From: UBA5209 sp034002865
GTDB lineage: Bacteria; Patescibacteriota; Dojkabacteria; SC72
DNA: 15,080 nt
Assembly: GCA_034002865.1 (NCBI GenBank)
Contig: JAVEZR010000018.1
Coordinates: 1-15,080 of the forward strand
Reading direction: 5' to 3'
The notes beneath the pieces are model-generated. The model saw only the letters and a list, made by a program, of their open reading frames with translations. It was not told where the DNA came from and made no database searches. Below, piece after piece: positions 1 to 7,087 of the stretch; positions within the stretch are counted from its first letter, which is position 1, and each line of letters opens with the position of its first letter. The translations under genes were made by a program, and so were the position numbers.

Positions 1-890
1 CATCCAGTATGCCCTTGTCGTCCTATTATGGATTCTCCACCAACTACAGGTGCTCCATTACCAAGTTTGCCTTGTAAGAATAACTGATATGCTACATCAG
101 AGATAACATTATCTGTTTCAAGTATTACCTTTGAAAGAGTTTCTAACTGAGCTTTATACTCCTTCTCTCTTCTTAAAGATTCTGCAAGTAGTCTGTCCTT
201 CTCTGCTTTCTGTTCATCTAATATTGCTTTCTCTTCTACTAATTTCTGTTTCTCACTCTCTATATCATTCCTCTTCTTTTGTAATTCTACCTTCTGTTGT
301 GCAAGAACTATTTCTTCTTCTTCTAATGTTAATACCTTTGCTCCGAATTCTTCCAATGAGCTTTTATCTTTAGCTCTAGTCTCTATTAAATATTTAGTCT
401 TTCTTAAAACAGTATCTATATTCTTTACATCCATAATTAACTCAAGCATACCGATATATGAATATTTATATGATTCTGTTACTCTTTTATTAACAGTCTC
501 TTTTAATGTATTAATTTCTTGTTGTAATATACTTAGATTATCCTCTTTCTCTTGTATTTCTTTAGAAAGTATATTTATATCTAAGTCTTGGGCTGTTATC
601 TCCATATGCAGTGTACTTATTACTCTCTCTGTTTGTTCTACCTGTGCATTAATATATGTTAATTTCTCTTTAAGAGTAAGCTGTTGATAGTCTTCATTCT
701 TTAATCTTTTTTGTAATGTACCCTGACTACTTTCTAATTTTTCTAATTCTTTTTGTAAGCAAAGATATCTTTCCTGTATAGGCATTGATTCTGGACAAGC
801 ATCACTAGCTTTAATATCCCTAGTAAGAGATGGGAGTAGTAGTGAGAGAGTTAATATTAAAATTGTAAAAACTATTAATATCTTCTTCAT
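1..890 (-). CDS. EnvC-like coiled-coil murein hydrolase regulator (partial)
   Basis: The frame is open from an ATG at 890-888 to the window edge, giving 296 residues with the C-terminus missing. A hydrophobic signal peptide (about residues 3-20) precedes two long charged helical stretches (about 38-135 and 165-255) rich in K, E, Q and L, as expected for extracytoplasmic coiled coils. Residues 279-296 (PVVGGESIIGRQGHTG at the end) resemble the stretch of the M23/LytM fold that leads to its HLH motif. The start codon abuts the ftsX stop codon (TAAATG), and GAGGA lies 4 bases before it. EnvC and PcsB proteins bind the FtsX outer loop and switch on cell-wall hydrolysis at the septum, and the gene order ftsE-ftsX-this gene fits that role. 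The upstream H-x(n)-D half of a LytM domain is not seen before the coiled coil. It may follow beyond the window, or the domain may be degenerate. The alternative is a coiled-coil M23 endopeptidase. Confidence 0.8.
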   Translation of the reverse strand, partial: MKKILIVFTILILTLSLLLPSLTRDIKASDACPESMPIQERYLCLQKELEKLESSQGTLQKRLKNEDYQQLTLKEKLTYINAQVEQTERVISTLHMEITAQDLDINILSKEIQEKEDNLSILQQEINTLKETVNKRVTESYKYSYIGMLELIMDVKNIDTVLRKTKYLIETRAKDKSSLEEFGAKVLTLEEEEIVLAQQKVELQKKRNDIESEKQKLVEEKAILDEQKAEKDRLLAESLRREKEYKAQLETLSKVILETDNVISDVAYQLFLQGKLGNGAPVVGGESIIGRQGHTG

Positions 891-1823
891 TTATTCCTCT
901 ATTAAATATTTTCTTACAGCACTGTAGCTACTTAAGAATCCTATTGTAGAACCTATGATTAAATGTATTAAGAAGTAAATTAGTATAAATGCTAAGTTAA
1001 GTTGTACTAAGAAAGGTAAGTTAAAATCTACTAGAAGCTGATTTATCCAAAATGCAAAGTCAGTACCTTGTGTATATATTATAATTGAGTACCAAGGTAT
1101 TAATATTATTAAGGCAGAGATAAGGCCTCCTATTAAACCGTAGAAGGTACCCTCTAGAAGAAATGGAGTTCTTATAAATCTATCTGAGCTACCTACCAAG
1201 TGCATAATCTCTATCTCTTCTTGATGAAGTTTAATATTAAAACCAATAGTTACTCTTATTAAAGATATTGTAACTACTATCATTGCAGAGATAAGGGCTA
1301 CAGAACCGATATTAATTACTCTAGAGAGAGATCTCATATTCTCAACTACATCTTTAAAGTACATTACTTCATCTACAGAGGCATTTGTTTCTTTCGCTTT
1401 ATTAATATCCTCTATTACTAGTAGTAAGGAGTCTATACTATTTGCCCTTATCTCTAAGCTTGCAGGTAGGGAATCTGCAGTAACAGTTGATATTAAATCT
1501 GGATTATCCTTAAAATCTTCTTTATAGATATTAAGTGCACCCTCTTGAGATACATACTGTATATCTTCTATAAGGTTGGCATCATATATATTATCTCTAA
1601 AGGTTAAGATATCTGCTTCTGAGGTACCCTTTTTAAAGAATACAATTACCTGAGCTTTCTGTTCGTAGTAACTTACAGCTTTATGTGTAAGTATAGACAT
1701 CGAGATAAAGAGGGAAGAGAGTGTGAATACAATGGCTGTTACAAATATAGTGGATATGGTTAACCACTTATTCCTTTTTACATTTGTTTTTGTTACTTTT
1801 AATATTCTAGAGGTATTAAGCAT
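891..1823 (-). CDS. ftsX: Cell division ABC-type protein FtsX
   Basis: FtsX is the membrane partner of the FtsE ATPase. It does not transport but passes ATP-driven conformational change to periplasmic hydrolase activators. The 310-residue product has the family layout: a short cytoplasmic N-terminus, TM1 about residues 20-42, an extracytoplasmic loop of about 125 residues (43-168, with the usual LPASLEI stretch at 119-125), TM2 about 170-192, the conserved cytoplasmic segment EEIEIMHLVGSS (202-213), TM3 about 222-249 and TM4 about 272-297. Its start overlaps the end of ftsE by 8 bases, which indicates translational coupling, and its stop touches the start of the EnvC-like gene. Length and topology are ordinary for the family. 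Confidence 0.95.
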   Translation of the reverse strand: MLNTSRILKVTKTNVKRNKWLTISTIFVTAIVFTLSSLFISMSILTHKAVSYYEQKAQVIVFFKKGTSEADILTFRDNIYDANLIEDIQYVSQEGALNIYKEDFKDNPDLISTVTADSLPASLEIRANSIDSLLLVIEDINKAKETNASVDEVMYFKDVVENMRSLSRVINIGSVALISAMIVVTISLIRVTIGFNIKLHQEEIEIMHLVGSSDRFIRTPFLLEGTFYGLIGGLISALIILIPWYSIIIYTQGTDFAFWINQLLVDFNLPFLVQLNLAFILIYFLIHLIIGSTIGFLSSYSAVRKYLIEE

Positions 1824-2775
1824 TTTTACTATTTTTACTTAAATAATTTTTTACAAAACTCTCTAACTCTTTATGTTCCTGTTTTGATAGCTTCATATTT
1901 TTTAAATCCCCTGTAGTTATATTTAGTAGTATCTCTGGTGATTTAATAGCAAACTTTTTTAACTTACCTCTTAATCCTTCACTTAAAGATTCAAACTCAG
2001 GATTAATATCTTCTTTCTTAGATTGTGGTACTACATCTGGTTCCTTCTTCTCTACCTTTTCTTCTTCTTTCTTTTCCTCTTCTGGTGTTTCCTTTGCTTT
2101 ATGAATTACTTTAGTACCTGTATCTTTATCTAATTTACCATTTATTATGCTAATTGTTCTTGCTTTAGAATCATTCATTAGATTAAAGTCATGGGATATG
2201 ACCATAACGGTTGTACCTGATTGATTAATAGTTTTTAGTATCTCTAATATCTGCTTAGCATTTTGAGAATCAAGATTACCTGTAGGTTCATCTGCAATGA
2301 ATAGATCTGGTTTATTAGCTAATGCTCTTGCTATAGCGCCTCTTTGTTGCTCCCCTCCAGAGAGCTCTACTGGGAATAGATTTCTTCTTTCTCTTAACCC
2401 TACTAAGTCTAGTAGATAATCTGTTGTATCTATAATTTCCTTAGGACTTTTATCAAGAATCTCTAATGCAAATGCAATATTTTCTTCTAATGTTTTATTC
2501 TGTAAAAGCTTAATATCTTGAAATACTACTCCTAACTTCTGTCTATATGCAGGAAGAAGTCTTCTAGTGAGCTTTGGAACCTCTATATCTCTAAAGAAGA
2601 TACTTCCTGATGTAGGTATTTCTTCTCTAATTAGTAATCTCATTATTGTTGATTTACCAGCACCAGATGGGCCTACAAGGAAGCAGAATTCACCTTCCTC
2701 TATCATGAAGTTAACATCCTCAAGAGCTGTAATATCGTCTTTGTATCTTTTGGTTACTGTATCAAAAAGTACCAT
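1816..2775 (-). CDS. ftsE: Cell division ATP-binding protein FtsE with C-terminal extension
   Basis: FtsE is the cytoplasmic ATPase of the FtsEX complex. All nucleotide-binding motifs are intact: Walker A GPSGAGKS (35-42), Q-loop Q86, signature LSGGEQQRG (138-146), Walker B LFIADEP (158-164), D-loop NLDS (167-170) and H-loop H195. The ABC domain ends near residue 222. FtsE proteins are usually about 220-230 residues, but this one has 319. The extra part is a very charged linker (about 226-256, mostly E and K) followed by a likely helical region (about 257-315). The start ATG gives the usual N-terminus leading to the VTKRY segment. prfB lies 32 bases upstream and ftsX overlaps by 8 bases. An extended -10 box sits just before the start, so the gene may be transcribed apart from prfB as well as with it. 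Confidence 0.95.
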   Translation of the reverse strand: MVLFDTVTKRYKDDITALEDVNFMIEEGEFCFLVGPSGAGKSTIMRLLIREEIPTSGSIFFRDIEVPKLTRRLLPAYRQKLGVVFQDIKLLQNKTLEENIAFALEILDKSPKEIIDTTDYLLDLVGLRERRNLFPVELSGGEQQRGAIARALANKPDLFIADEPTGNLDSQNAKQILEILKTINQSGTTVMVISHDFNLMNDSKARTISIINGKLDKDTGTKVIHKAKETPEEEKKEEEKVEKKEPDVVPQSKKEDINPEFESLSEGLRGKLKKFAIKSPEILLNITTGDLKNMKLSKQEHKELESFVKNYLSKNSKNA

Positions 2776-2778
2776 TTC

Positions 2779-2800
2779 TTTAGGCAGTAAGGTTATACCA
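2779..2800 (-). promoter_or_regulatory. Candidate extended -10 promoter and leader of ftsE
   Basis: Read on the minus strand, TGG-TATAAC (2800-2792) is an extended -10 box with five of six consensus bases. CTT and then ACTGCCTAAA (2788-2779) follow, ending 3 bases before the ftsE ATG. The expected mRNA start would leave a leader of about 10 bases with no clear Shine-Dalgarno sequence. The same ten bases ACTGCCTAAA precede ftsA, and TGTGGTA with CTTACTG recurs at the promoter of the cohesin gene. No good -35 box is visible. This is assigned by eye only. Confidence 0.5.
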
Positions 2801-2807
2801 CAATATA

Positions 2808-3890
2808 TTACTGTATTCTGACTTGAGCTTCAACAAATATCTCTATTTCTCCATCTAATACACTTTCTGGGTTGCTACTTTCTATACCAGTGCGTAGATC
2901 CTTTACTAGTTTGTATGGATGTAATACATAGTTTCGGATCTGATTACCCCATCCTGCAATTTTATAATCACCTTTTATATCTGATATCTCTTTTAATCTG
3001 TTCTCTTCTAATATTCTCCATAGCTTACCCTTTAATATCTGCATAGCTTTCTCCCTGTTTTGTAATTGGCTTCTACCCTCTGAGCAGTGAACAGCAATAC
3101 CTGTAGGTATATGGGTAATCTGTACTGCAGAGGAGGTCTTATTTACATTTTGACCTCCAGGACCTCCTGACTTTACCGCTTTAAAATCTATATCACTATC
3201 TGGTATCTCTATTTCTTTTTCTAAATCTTGTAATATTGGCATTACCTCTACACCTGCAAAAGATGTTTGTCTAAGATTTTGTGCATTAAATGGTGATAGC
3301 CTTACTAATCTATGAGTACCGTGCTCTCTCTTTAGTAAGCCATATGAGTATCTACCTACTATCTCCATTGTGACTGTAGATATACCTACCTCACTACCTT
3401 TCACTATATTACTTATTTCATATTTCCAACCTTTCTTCTCTATATACATTGTATACATTCTAAGCAGCATCTCTGCCCAATCATTGGCTTCTGTACCTCC
3501 TTGACCAGAGTGTATTGAGAGAAGGGTATTTGCTTTATCATATTTACCTGAAAGGAATTTGTATGTCTCAAAAGATTTAATATCATCCTCTAATTTCTTA
3601 AAATCTTCTTCTAAGGAGGTTAAATCCTCATCTCCTATTTCTTCAAAGAGAGAGAGTAGGGTATTACTATCCTGTTTTAATCTCTCTAACTTCTCTATCT
3701 CTTTGGTTATCTCATTAATATCAGAGAGGATTCTCTGTGCATTCTTTTGATCTTCCCAGAGGTCTTTTCTTGTACTTTCTTCGGTTAGGATTTTTAAGGA
3801 TTCCTTCTTAGAGGGGATATCTAGAGATTTCTCAATGTCTTGGAGTTTATCTATTAATTCTGTTATATCTTTTTTACTAATGGTTCCCAT
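2808..3890 (-). CDS. prfB: Peptide chain release factor 2
   Basis: RF2 ends translation at UGA and UAA. The 360-residue product has an N-terminal helical domain (about 1-115), the codon-recognition tripeptide SPF (199-201) that separates RF2 from RF1 (which has PxT), and the catalytic GGQ motif (245-247) within SGGPGGQNVN. Many bacteria control prfB by a programmed frameshift at an early UGA codon. Here the frame is continuous from ATG and no CTTTGA slip site is seen near codons 20-30, so that autoregulation appears absent. The gene starts only 46 bases from the divergent gpmI and lies 32 bases before ftsE; prfB next to ftsEX is also known from Firmicutes. Its presence implies that UGA is a stop codon in this organism. 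Confidence 0.97.
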   Translation of the reverse strand: MGTISKKDITELIDKLQDIEKSLDIPSKKESLKILTEESTRKDLWEDQKNAQRILSDINEITKEIEKLERLKQDSNTLLSLFEEIGDEDLTSLEEDFKKLEDDIKSFETYKFLSGKYDKANTLLSIHSGQGGTEANDWAEMLLRMYTMYIEKKGWKYEISNIVKGSEVGISTVTMEIVGRYSYGLLKREHGTHRLVRLSPFNAQNLRQTSFAGVEVMPILQDLEKEIEIPDSDIDFKAVKSGGPGGQNVNKTSSAVQITHIPTGIAVHCSEGRSQLQNREKAMQILKGKLWRILEENRLKEISDIKGDYKIAGWGNQIRNYVLHPYKLVKDLRTGIESSNPESVLDGEIEIFVEAQVRIQ

Positions 3891-3919
3891 TTGTGTATAT
3901 TATACTAGATTTTTATTTT
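3891..3919 (+). promoter_or_regulatory. Candidate promoter of gpmI
   Basis: TTGTGT (3891-3896), a 17-base spacer and TATTTT (3914-3919) form a moderate sigma-70-like promoter. The bases AAC and then ACTA follow, matching the spacing of ACT after other -10 boxes in this window. The leader to the ATG at 3937 would be about 10 bases. It overlaps the divergent prfB promoter on the other strand. Confidence 0.4.
3899..3904 (-). promoter_or_regulatory. Consensus -10 box of prfB, near-leaderless
   Basis: On the minus strand a perfect TATAAT (3904-3899) stands 8 bases before the prfB ATG. An mRNA start at the usual distance would fall 1-2 bases before the start codon, giving an essentially leaderless transcript. 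No convincing -35 box lies 16-18 bases upstream; TTGAGA (3932-3927) is 22 bases away. Confidence 0.5.
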
Positions 3920-3936
3920 AACACTATCTCAAATAT

Positions 3937-5589
3937 ATGTTTGGCCTATTCAACAAGAAAGAGAATGGAAAAAATCTCAGTACTATTAATATGGAGGGTA
4001 AAGAGTTTGTAACACTGATAATATTGGATGGTTTTGGTGTTCATCCAGATTCTGAAGGTAATGCAGTATTAGGAGCAAAAACACCCTTCTTAGATACAGC
4101 TTGGTCTCAAGGGAGATCAACACTGATAAATGCATCTGGAACATATGTAGGATTACCTGGAGAAGAGGATGGTAACTCTGAGGTAGGGCATCTTAACCTA
4201 GGTGCAGGTCAGGTTGTGTATCAAACATTGCCTAGGATAAATGATGCAATATCTACGCATGAATTAGATGGTAATCCTGTATTGAAGGAGGCATTCTCCG
4301 AGGTAAAGAAAAGGGGATGTAATTTACATTTAATGGGTGTCTTAAGTGCAGCTGGTGTACATGGGCATATTAAGCATCTTTTTTCATTAATGGAGATAGC
4401 AAAAGCTAACGGTTTAAATCCATATATACATGTGATGTTAGATGGTAGAGATACTCCTCCTAAGGATGGGTTTTTGTATTTAAATAAGTTGAATGAGAAG
4501 ATTAAGGAGTTAGGGATTGGTAAGATAGCGTCTATACAGGGTAGATTTTACGGTATGGATAGGGATAGTAGGTGGGAGAGAATAAAGTTGGCATATGACG
4601 CTATGGTTGGTCTTTCACAGGAGAGTTTTACAGATCCAATAGATGCAATACAGAAGGCATATGCACAAGATGAAACGGATCAGTTCTTTAAACCAAGAAT
4701 GAGAGTAGATGAGAGTGGTAAACCAGTAGGACCTATTAGAGAGAATGATGTTGTAATATATTGGAACTTTAGAGAGGATAGAGCAAGAGAGTTAACTAAG
4801 GCTTTTGTACTGAAAGAGTTTCCACACTTTGTAAGAAGAGATTTTCCCGAGAACCTTTACTTTGCAACTATGACCGGTTATGAAGAGGGTGTACCTGCAC
4901 ATGTAATATTCCCTCCTAAAAAGATCAAGAAATCATTAGCTGCATATTTAGCGGATAACGGTATGAATCAGTTACATGTATCGGAGACAGAGAAGAATAT
5001 GCATGTAACATATTTCTTCAATGGTGGTATTGAGGCTCCTCATAAAGGTGAAGATATTATAAATGTTCCATCTCCAAGGGTAGATAACTACGCCACGGTA
5101 CCCGCCATGAGTGCTGAGATAATTAGGGATGAGGTGTTAGATAGGATAAAGAAGATTAGAGAGAATGGTTACAAATTTATCCTCATCAATTTTGCTAATC
5201 CAGATATGTTAGGTCATACAGGAGACTTAAGAGCCACTATTTTAGGTAATGAGATTGTAGATGGGCTAACTGCACAGATAGTTAAAGCAACTATTGCAAT
5301 GGGTGGTGCAGCTATTGTTACTGCAGATCATGGTAACTGCGAGACTATGATAAATAGGGTTACAAAGGAGATAGATATCGCACATACAAATAACCCTGTA
5401 CCTATGATGATATTAACTAAGCAGGAGGAAATAGAGAGATCTGCAGTAAATAAAATCTTAAAGGTTGGGACTGGTCCTAATGCAAAAGCTACTGGTTTAC
5501 TTGCTGATGTTGCACCTACTAGCTTAGGTCTACTAGCCCTTGATATACCGGATAGTATGACAGGTGTTGATCTAAGAACAGTGCTTTAA
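3937..5589 (+). CDS. gpmI: 2,3-bisphosphoglycerate-independent phosphoglycerate mutase
   Basis: This enzyme interconverts 3- and 2-phosphoglycerate in the cytoplasm using two divalent metal ions (Mn in well-studied members) and a serine phospho-intermediate. The metal and catalytic motifs of the alkaline-phosphatase superfamily are complete: D31 in LIILDGFG, nucleophile S81 in DGNSEVGH, DGRDTPP (169-175), GRFYGMDRD (202-210), NFREDRAR (277-284), HVTYFFNGG (356-364), NPDMLGHTG (421-429) and TADHGNCE (462-469). At 550 residues it is somewhat longer than usual (about 510). About 18 extra residues lie at the N-terminus, and an ATG at 3991 would give a more typical start, so the start is not certain. 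A further short insert lies near residues 505-520. It is convergent with uppP, with stop codons overlapping. Confidence 0.97.
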   Translation: MFGLFNKKENGKNLSTINMEGKEFVTLIILDGFGVHPDSEGNAVLGAKTPFLDTAWSQGRSTLINASGTYVGLPGEEDGNSEVGHLNLGAGQVVYQTLPRINDAISTHELDGNPVLKEAFSEVKKRGCNLHLMGVLSAAGVHGHIKHLFSLMEIAKANGLNPYIHVMLDGRDTPPKDGFLYLNKLNEKIKELGIGKIASIQGRFYGMDRDSRWERIKLAYDAMVGLSQESFTDPIDAIQKAYAQDETDQFFKPRMRVDESGKPVGPIRENDVVIYWNFREDRARELTKAFVLKEFPHFVRRDFPENLYFATMTGYEEGVPAHVIFPPKKIKKSLAAYLADNGMNQLHVSETEKNMHVTYFFNGGIEAPHKGEDIINVPSPRVDNYATVPAMSAEIIRDEVLDRIKKIRENGYKFILINFANPDMLGHTGDLRATILGNEIVDGLTAQIVKATIAMGGAAIVTADHGNCETMINRVTKEIDIAHTNNPVPMMILTKQEEIERSAVNKILKVGTGPNAKATGLLADVAPTSLGLLALDIPDSMTGVDLRTVL

Positions 5590-6350
5590 AAGAGAATAGT
5601 AAGAAGTATTAATATTCCTAAAAATATTCTGTAATATCCAAACAGTGTTAACCAATTTGTCCTCTTTATCTTTTTCAAAAACTGTAATGCTAATATTCCA
5701 ACTATTGCAGACACAGCTATCCCAAGTAAATGTGTTGAGGTAAATCCCTGAGTATTAATATTCTTAAGTAATGCGTATCCAGAAGCGCCAAGAAGTATGG
5801 GGATTCCAAGAAGGAAAGAGTACTGAAGGGCAATATATTTATTTACACCCATAAGCATACCAGAGATAGTAGTAATACCAGATCTAGAGGTTCCAGGTAT
5901 TAAAGCAAGTATTTGTGAAGCTCCCATTACTAAAGATTGTTTCCAAGTAATATCGTGTAAATCGATCTCCATTTCATTCTTGCTCTTTTCAACAACAATC
6001 ATTACAATTCCCCAAAGTATTAAAGATATTACAATGACCAGATCCCCTCTTAATACATCCTCTATTGTTGATTCAAAAAGTAGCCCAATCATAGCTACAG
6101 GGATTGTAGAGATTGCAACCTTAAGATAGAAGTTAAGGGTCTTTTTTTGAAAGATATTCTTAAAGAGAGTAGGGGTAAAGTATATCAATATAGAGAGGGT
6201 TGTACCTAGATGAAGTAAGGATAGAAAGTAGGTATCCATTTTAAAATCTAATAGCTTCGCAGATAGTATCAAGTGTGCACTACTTGAAATAGGTAATAGC
6301 TCTGTAATACCCTGCTCAATTGCTAAAAGTATCACCTTATATATCTCCAT
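5586..6350 (-). CDS. uppP: Undecaprenyl-diphosphate phosphatase (UppP/BacA)
   Basis: UppP removes one phosphate from undecaprenyl diphosphate, returning the lipid carrier for peptidoglycan and surface polymers; loss or gain of it changes bacitracin sensitivity. The 254-residue protein is almost wholly hydrophobic with about eight membrane segments. It carries both family motifs: QGITELLPISSSAHL (13-27, with E17 and the serine run) and PGTSRSG (152-158, with the active-site arginine R156). A conserved FGYYRI segment lies near the C-terminus (237-242). The first acidic position found in E. coli BacA is glutamine (Q13) here, a common variant. Its stop codon overlaps that of gpmI, and it diverges from the cohesin gene across 47 bases. 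No clear promoter was seen for it. Confidence 0.95.
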   Translation of the reverse strand: MEIYKVILLAIEQGITELLPISSSAHLILSAKLLDFKMDTYFLSLLHLGTTLSILIYFTPTLFKNIFQKKTLNFYLKVAISTIPVAMIGLLFESTIEDVLRGDLVIVISLILWGIVMIVVEKSKNEMEIDLHDITWKQSLVMGASQILALIPGTSRSGITTISGMLMGVNKYIALQYSFLLGIPILLGASGYALLKNINTQGFTSTHLLGIAVSAIVGILALQFLKKIKRTNWLTLFGYYRIFLGILILLTILF

Positions 6351-6379
6351 ATATTTTGATATGCTAGATTAATTACATG

Positions 6380-6388
6380 TGGTAATAT
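6380..6388 (+). promoter_or_regulatory. Extended -10 promoter of the cohesin-like gene
   Basis: TGG-TAATAT is an extended -10 element lying 9 bases before the ATG at 6398. The bases CTTACTG follow, as at the ftsE promoter (CTTACTG). Initiation at the G seven bases past the box would leave a leader of only 3 bases (GTT). TTGATA (6356-6361) is 21 bases upstream, which is too far for a normal -35. Confidence 0.5.
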
Positions 6389-6397
6389 CTTACTGTT

Positions 6398-7087
6398 ATG
6401 ATATTAAAAAAGCTAGGGTTATTTTTTCTAACATTATTAATACTTTCGGTATCAACTGTAGCTAGCTATGCTCAGTCTCCTAATTTTTTGTTCTATCCCT
6501 CTAATGGTACTGTTAAAGATTCGTCTAAGGGTTTTACAGTAGATATACTAATTGATTCTGCTGGAGAGAAGATTAGTAAGGCACGTTTCGCTATTAAATT
6601 CGATCCTACTCAAATACAGGTTGTTAATGCTAGTAAGAACAATACACTCTTTGATCAGTGGCCCGAGGATGAAAGCACAATAGATAACCAAAGAGGTATG
6701 ATTATGCTTACTGGTTTCACTCAATCAGGTACCACGACTCCTTTGTACGTTACTGGTAGTGAACCTGATGTAATGGGTAGAGTACAGTTTGAGGTTATTA
6801 CTGAAAGTGAAGATGATGTAGTTTTAAGTTTTGAGTTTTCTGGTACTGATGAGATGTTTAAATCTGTAATTATGAAAGATGGTAGTCCTCCACAAAACAT
6901 CCTTACCACTATCTCTGAGCCTGCGGTATTTTCTCTTACAGGCTTTATTTCTCCTAGCACCGCTATAGAGCCAAGTCATATAGGTATTGTACTTGGTATT
7001 CTATTAATAGCTGTTGGTATATTTGTAAGAAATATTAAAGATTCTACCTTTACTAAAAAGAGAGGTACTGTAGTTTTGTATGAGTAA
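6398..7087 (+). CDS. Secreted membrane-anchored cohesin-domain protein
   Basis: The 229-residue product has an N-terminal signal peptide (1-25, ending SYAQS), a beta-rich domain (about 28-165) and a single C-terminal membrane helix (about 195-210) followed by a short basic cytoplasmic tail (KDSTFTKKR). The middle domain has cohesin features: an early F-x-V-x-I strand (46-50), then ISKARFAIKFDPTQIQVV (59-76), a pattern typical of cohesin/CBM2-related folds, and later GRVQFEVI (127-134). Cohesins bind dockerin modules and are best known from cellulosomes, but stand-alone cohesins occur in many non-cellulolytic microbes. No dockerin is seen in this window. The gene has its own extended -10 promoter and overlaps the following glycosyltransferase by 8 bases, so the two are probably translated together. 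The role is inferred as surface display or assembly. Confidence 0.75.
   Translation: MILKKLGLFFLTLLILSVSTVASYAQSPNFLFYPSNGTVKDSSKGFTVDILIDSAGEKISKARFAIKFDPTQIQVVNASKNNTLFDQWPEDESTIDNQRGMIMLTGFTQSGTTTPLYVTGSEPDVMGRVQFEVITESEDDVVLSFEFSGTDEMFKSVIMKDGSPPQNILTTISEPAVFSLTGFISPSTAIEPSHIGIVLGILLIAVGIFVRNIKDSTFTKKRGTVVLYE

Noticed and set aside
131..373. An 80-residue plus-strand frame rich in leucine and serine
   Set aside because: It is the shadow of the EnvC-like coiled coil on the other strand; the K/E/Q codons read backwards give L/S/F.
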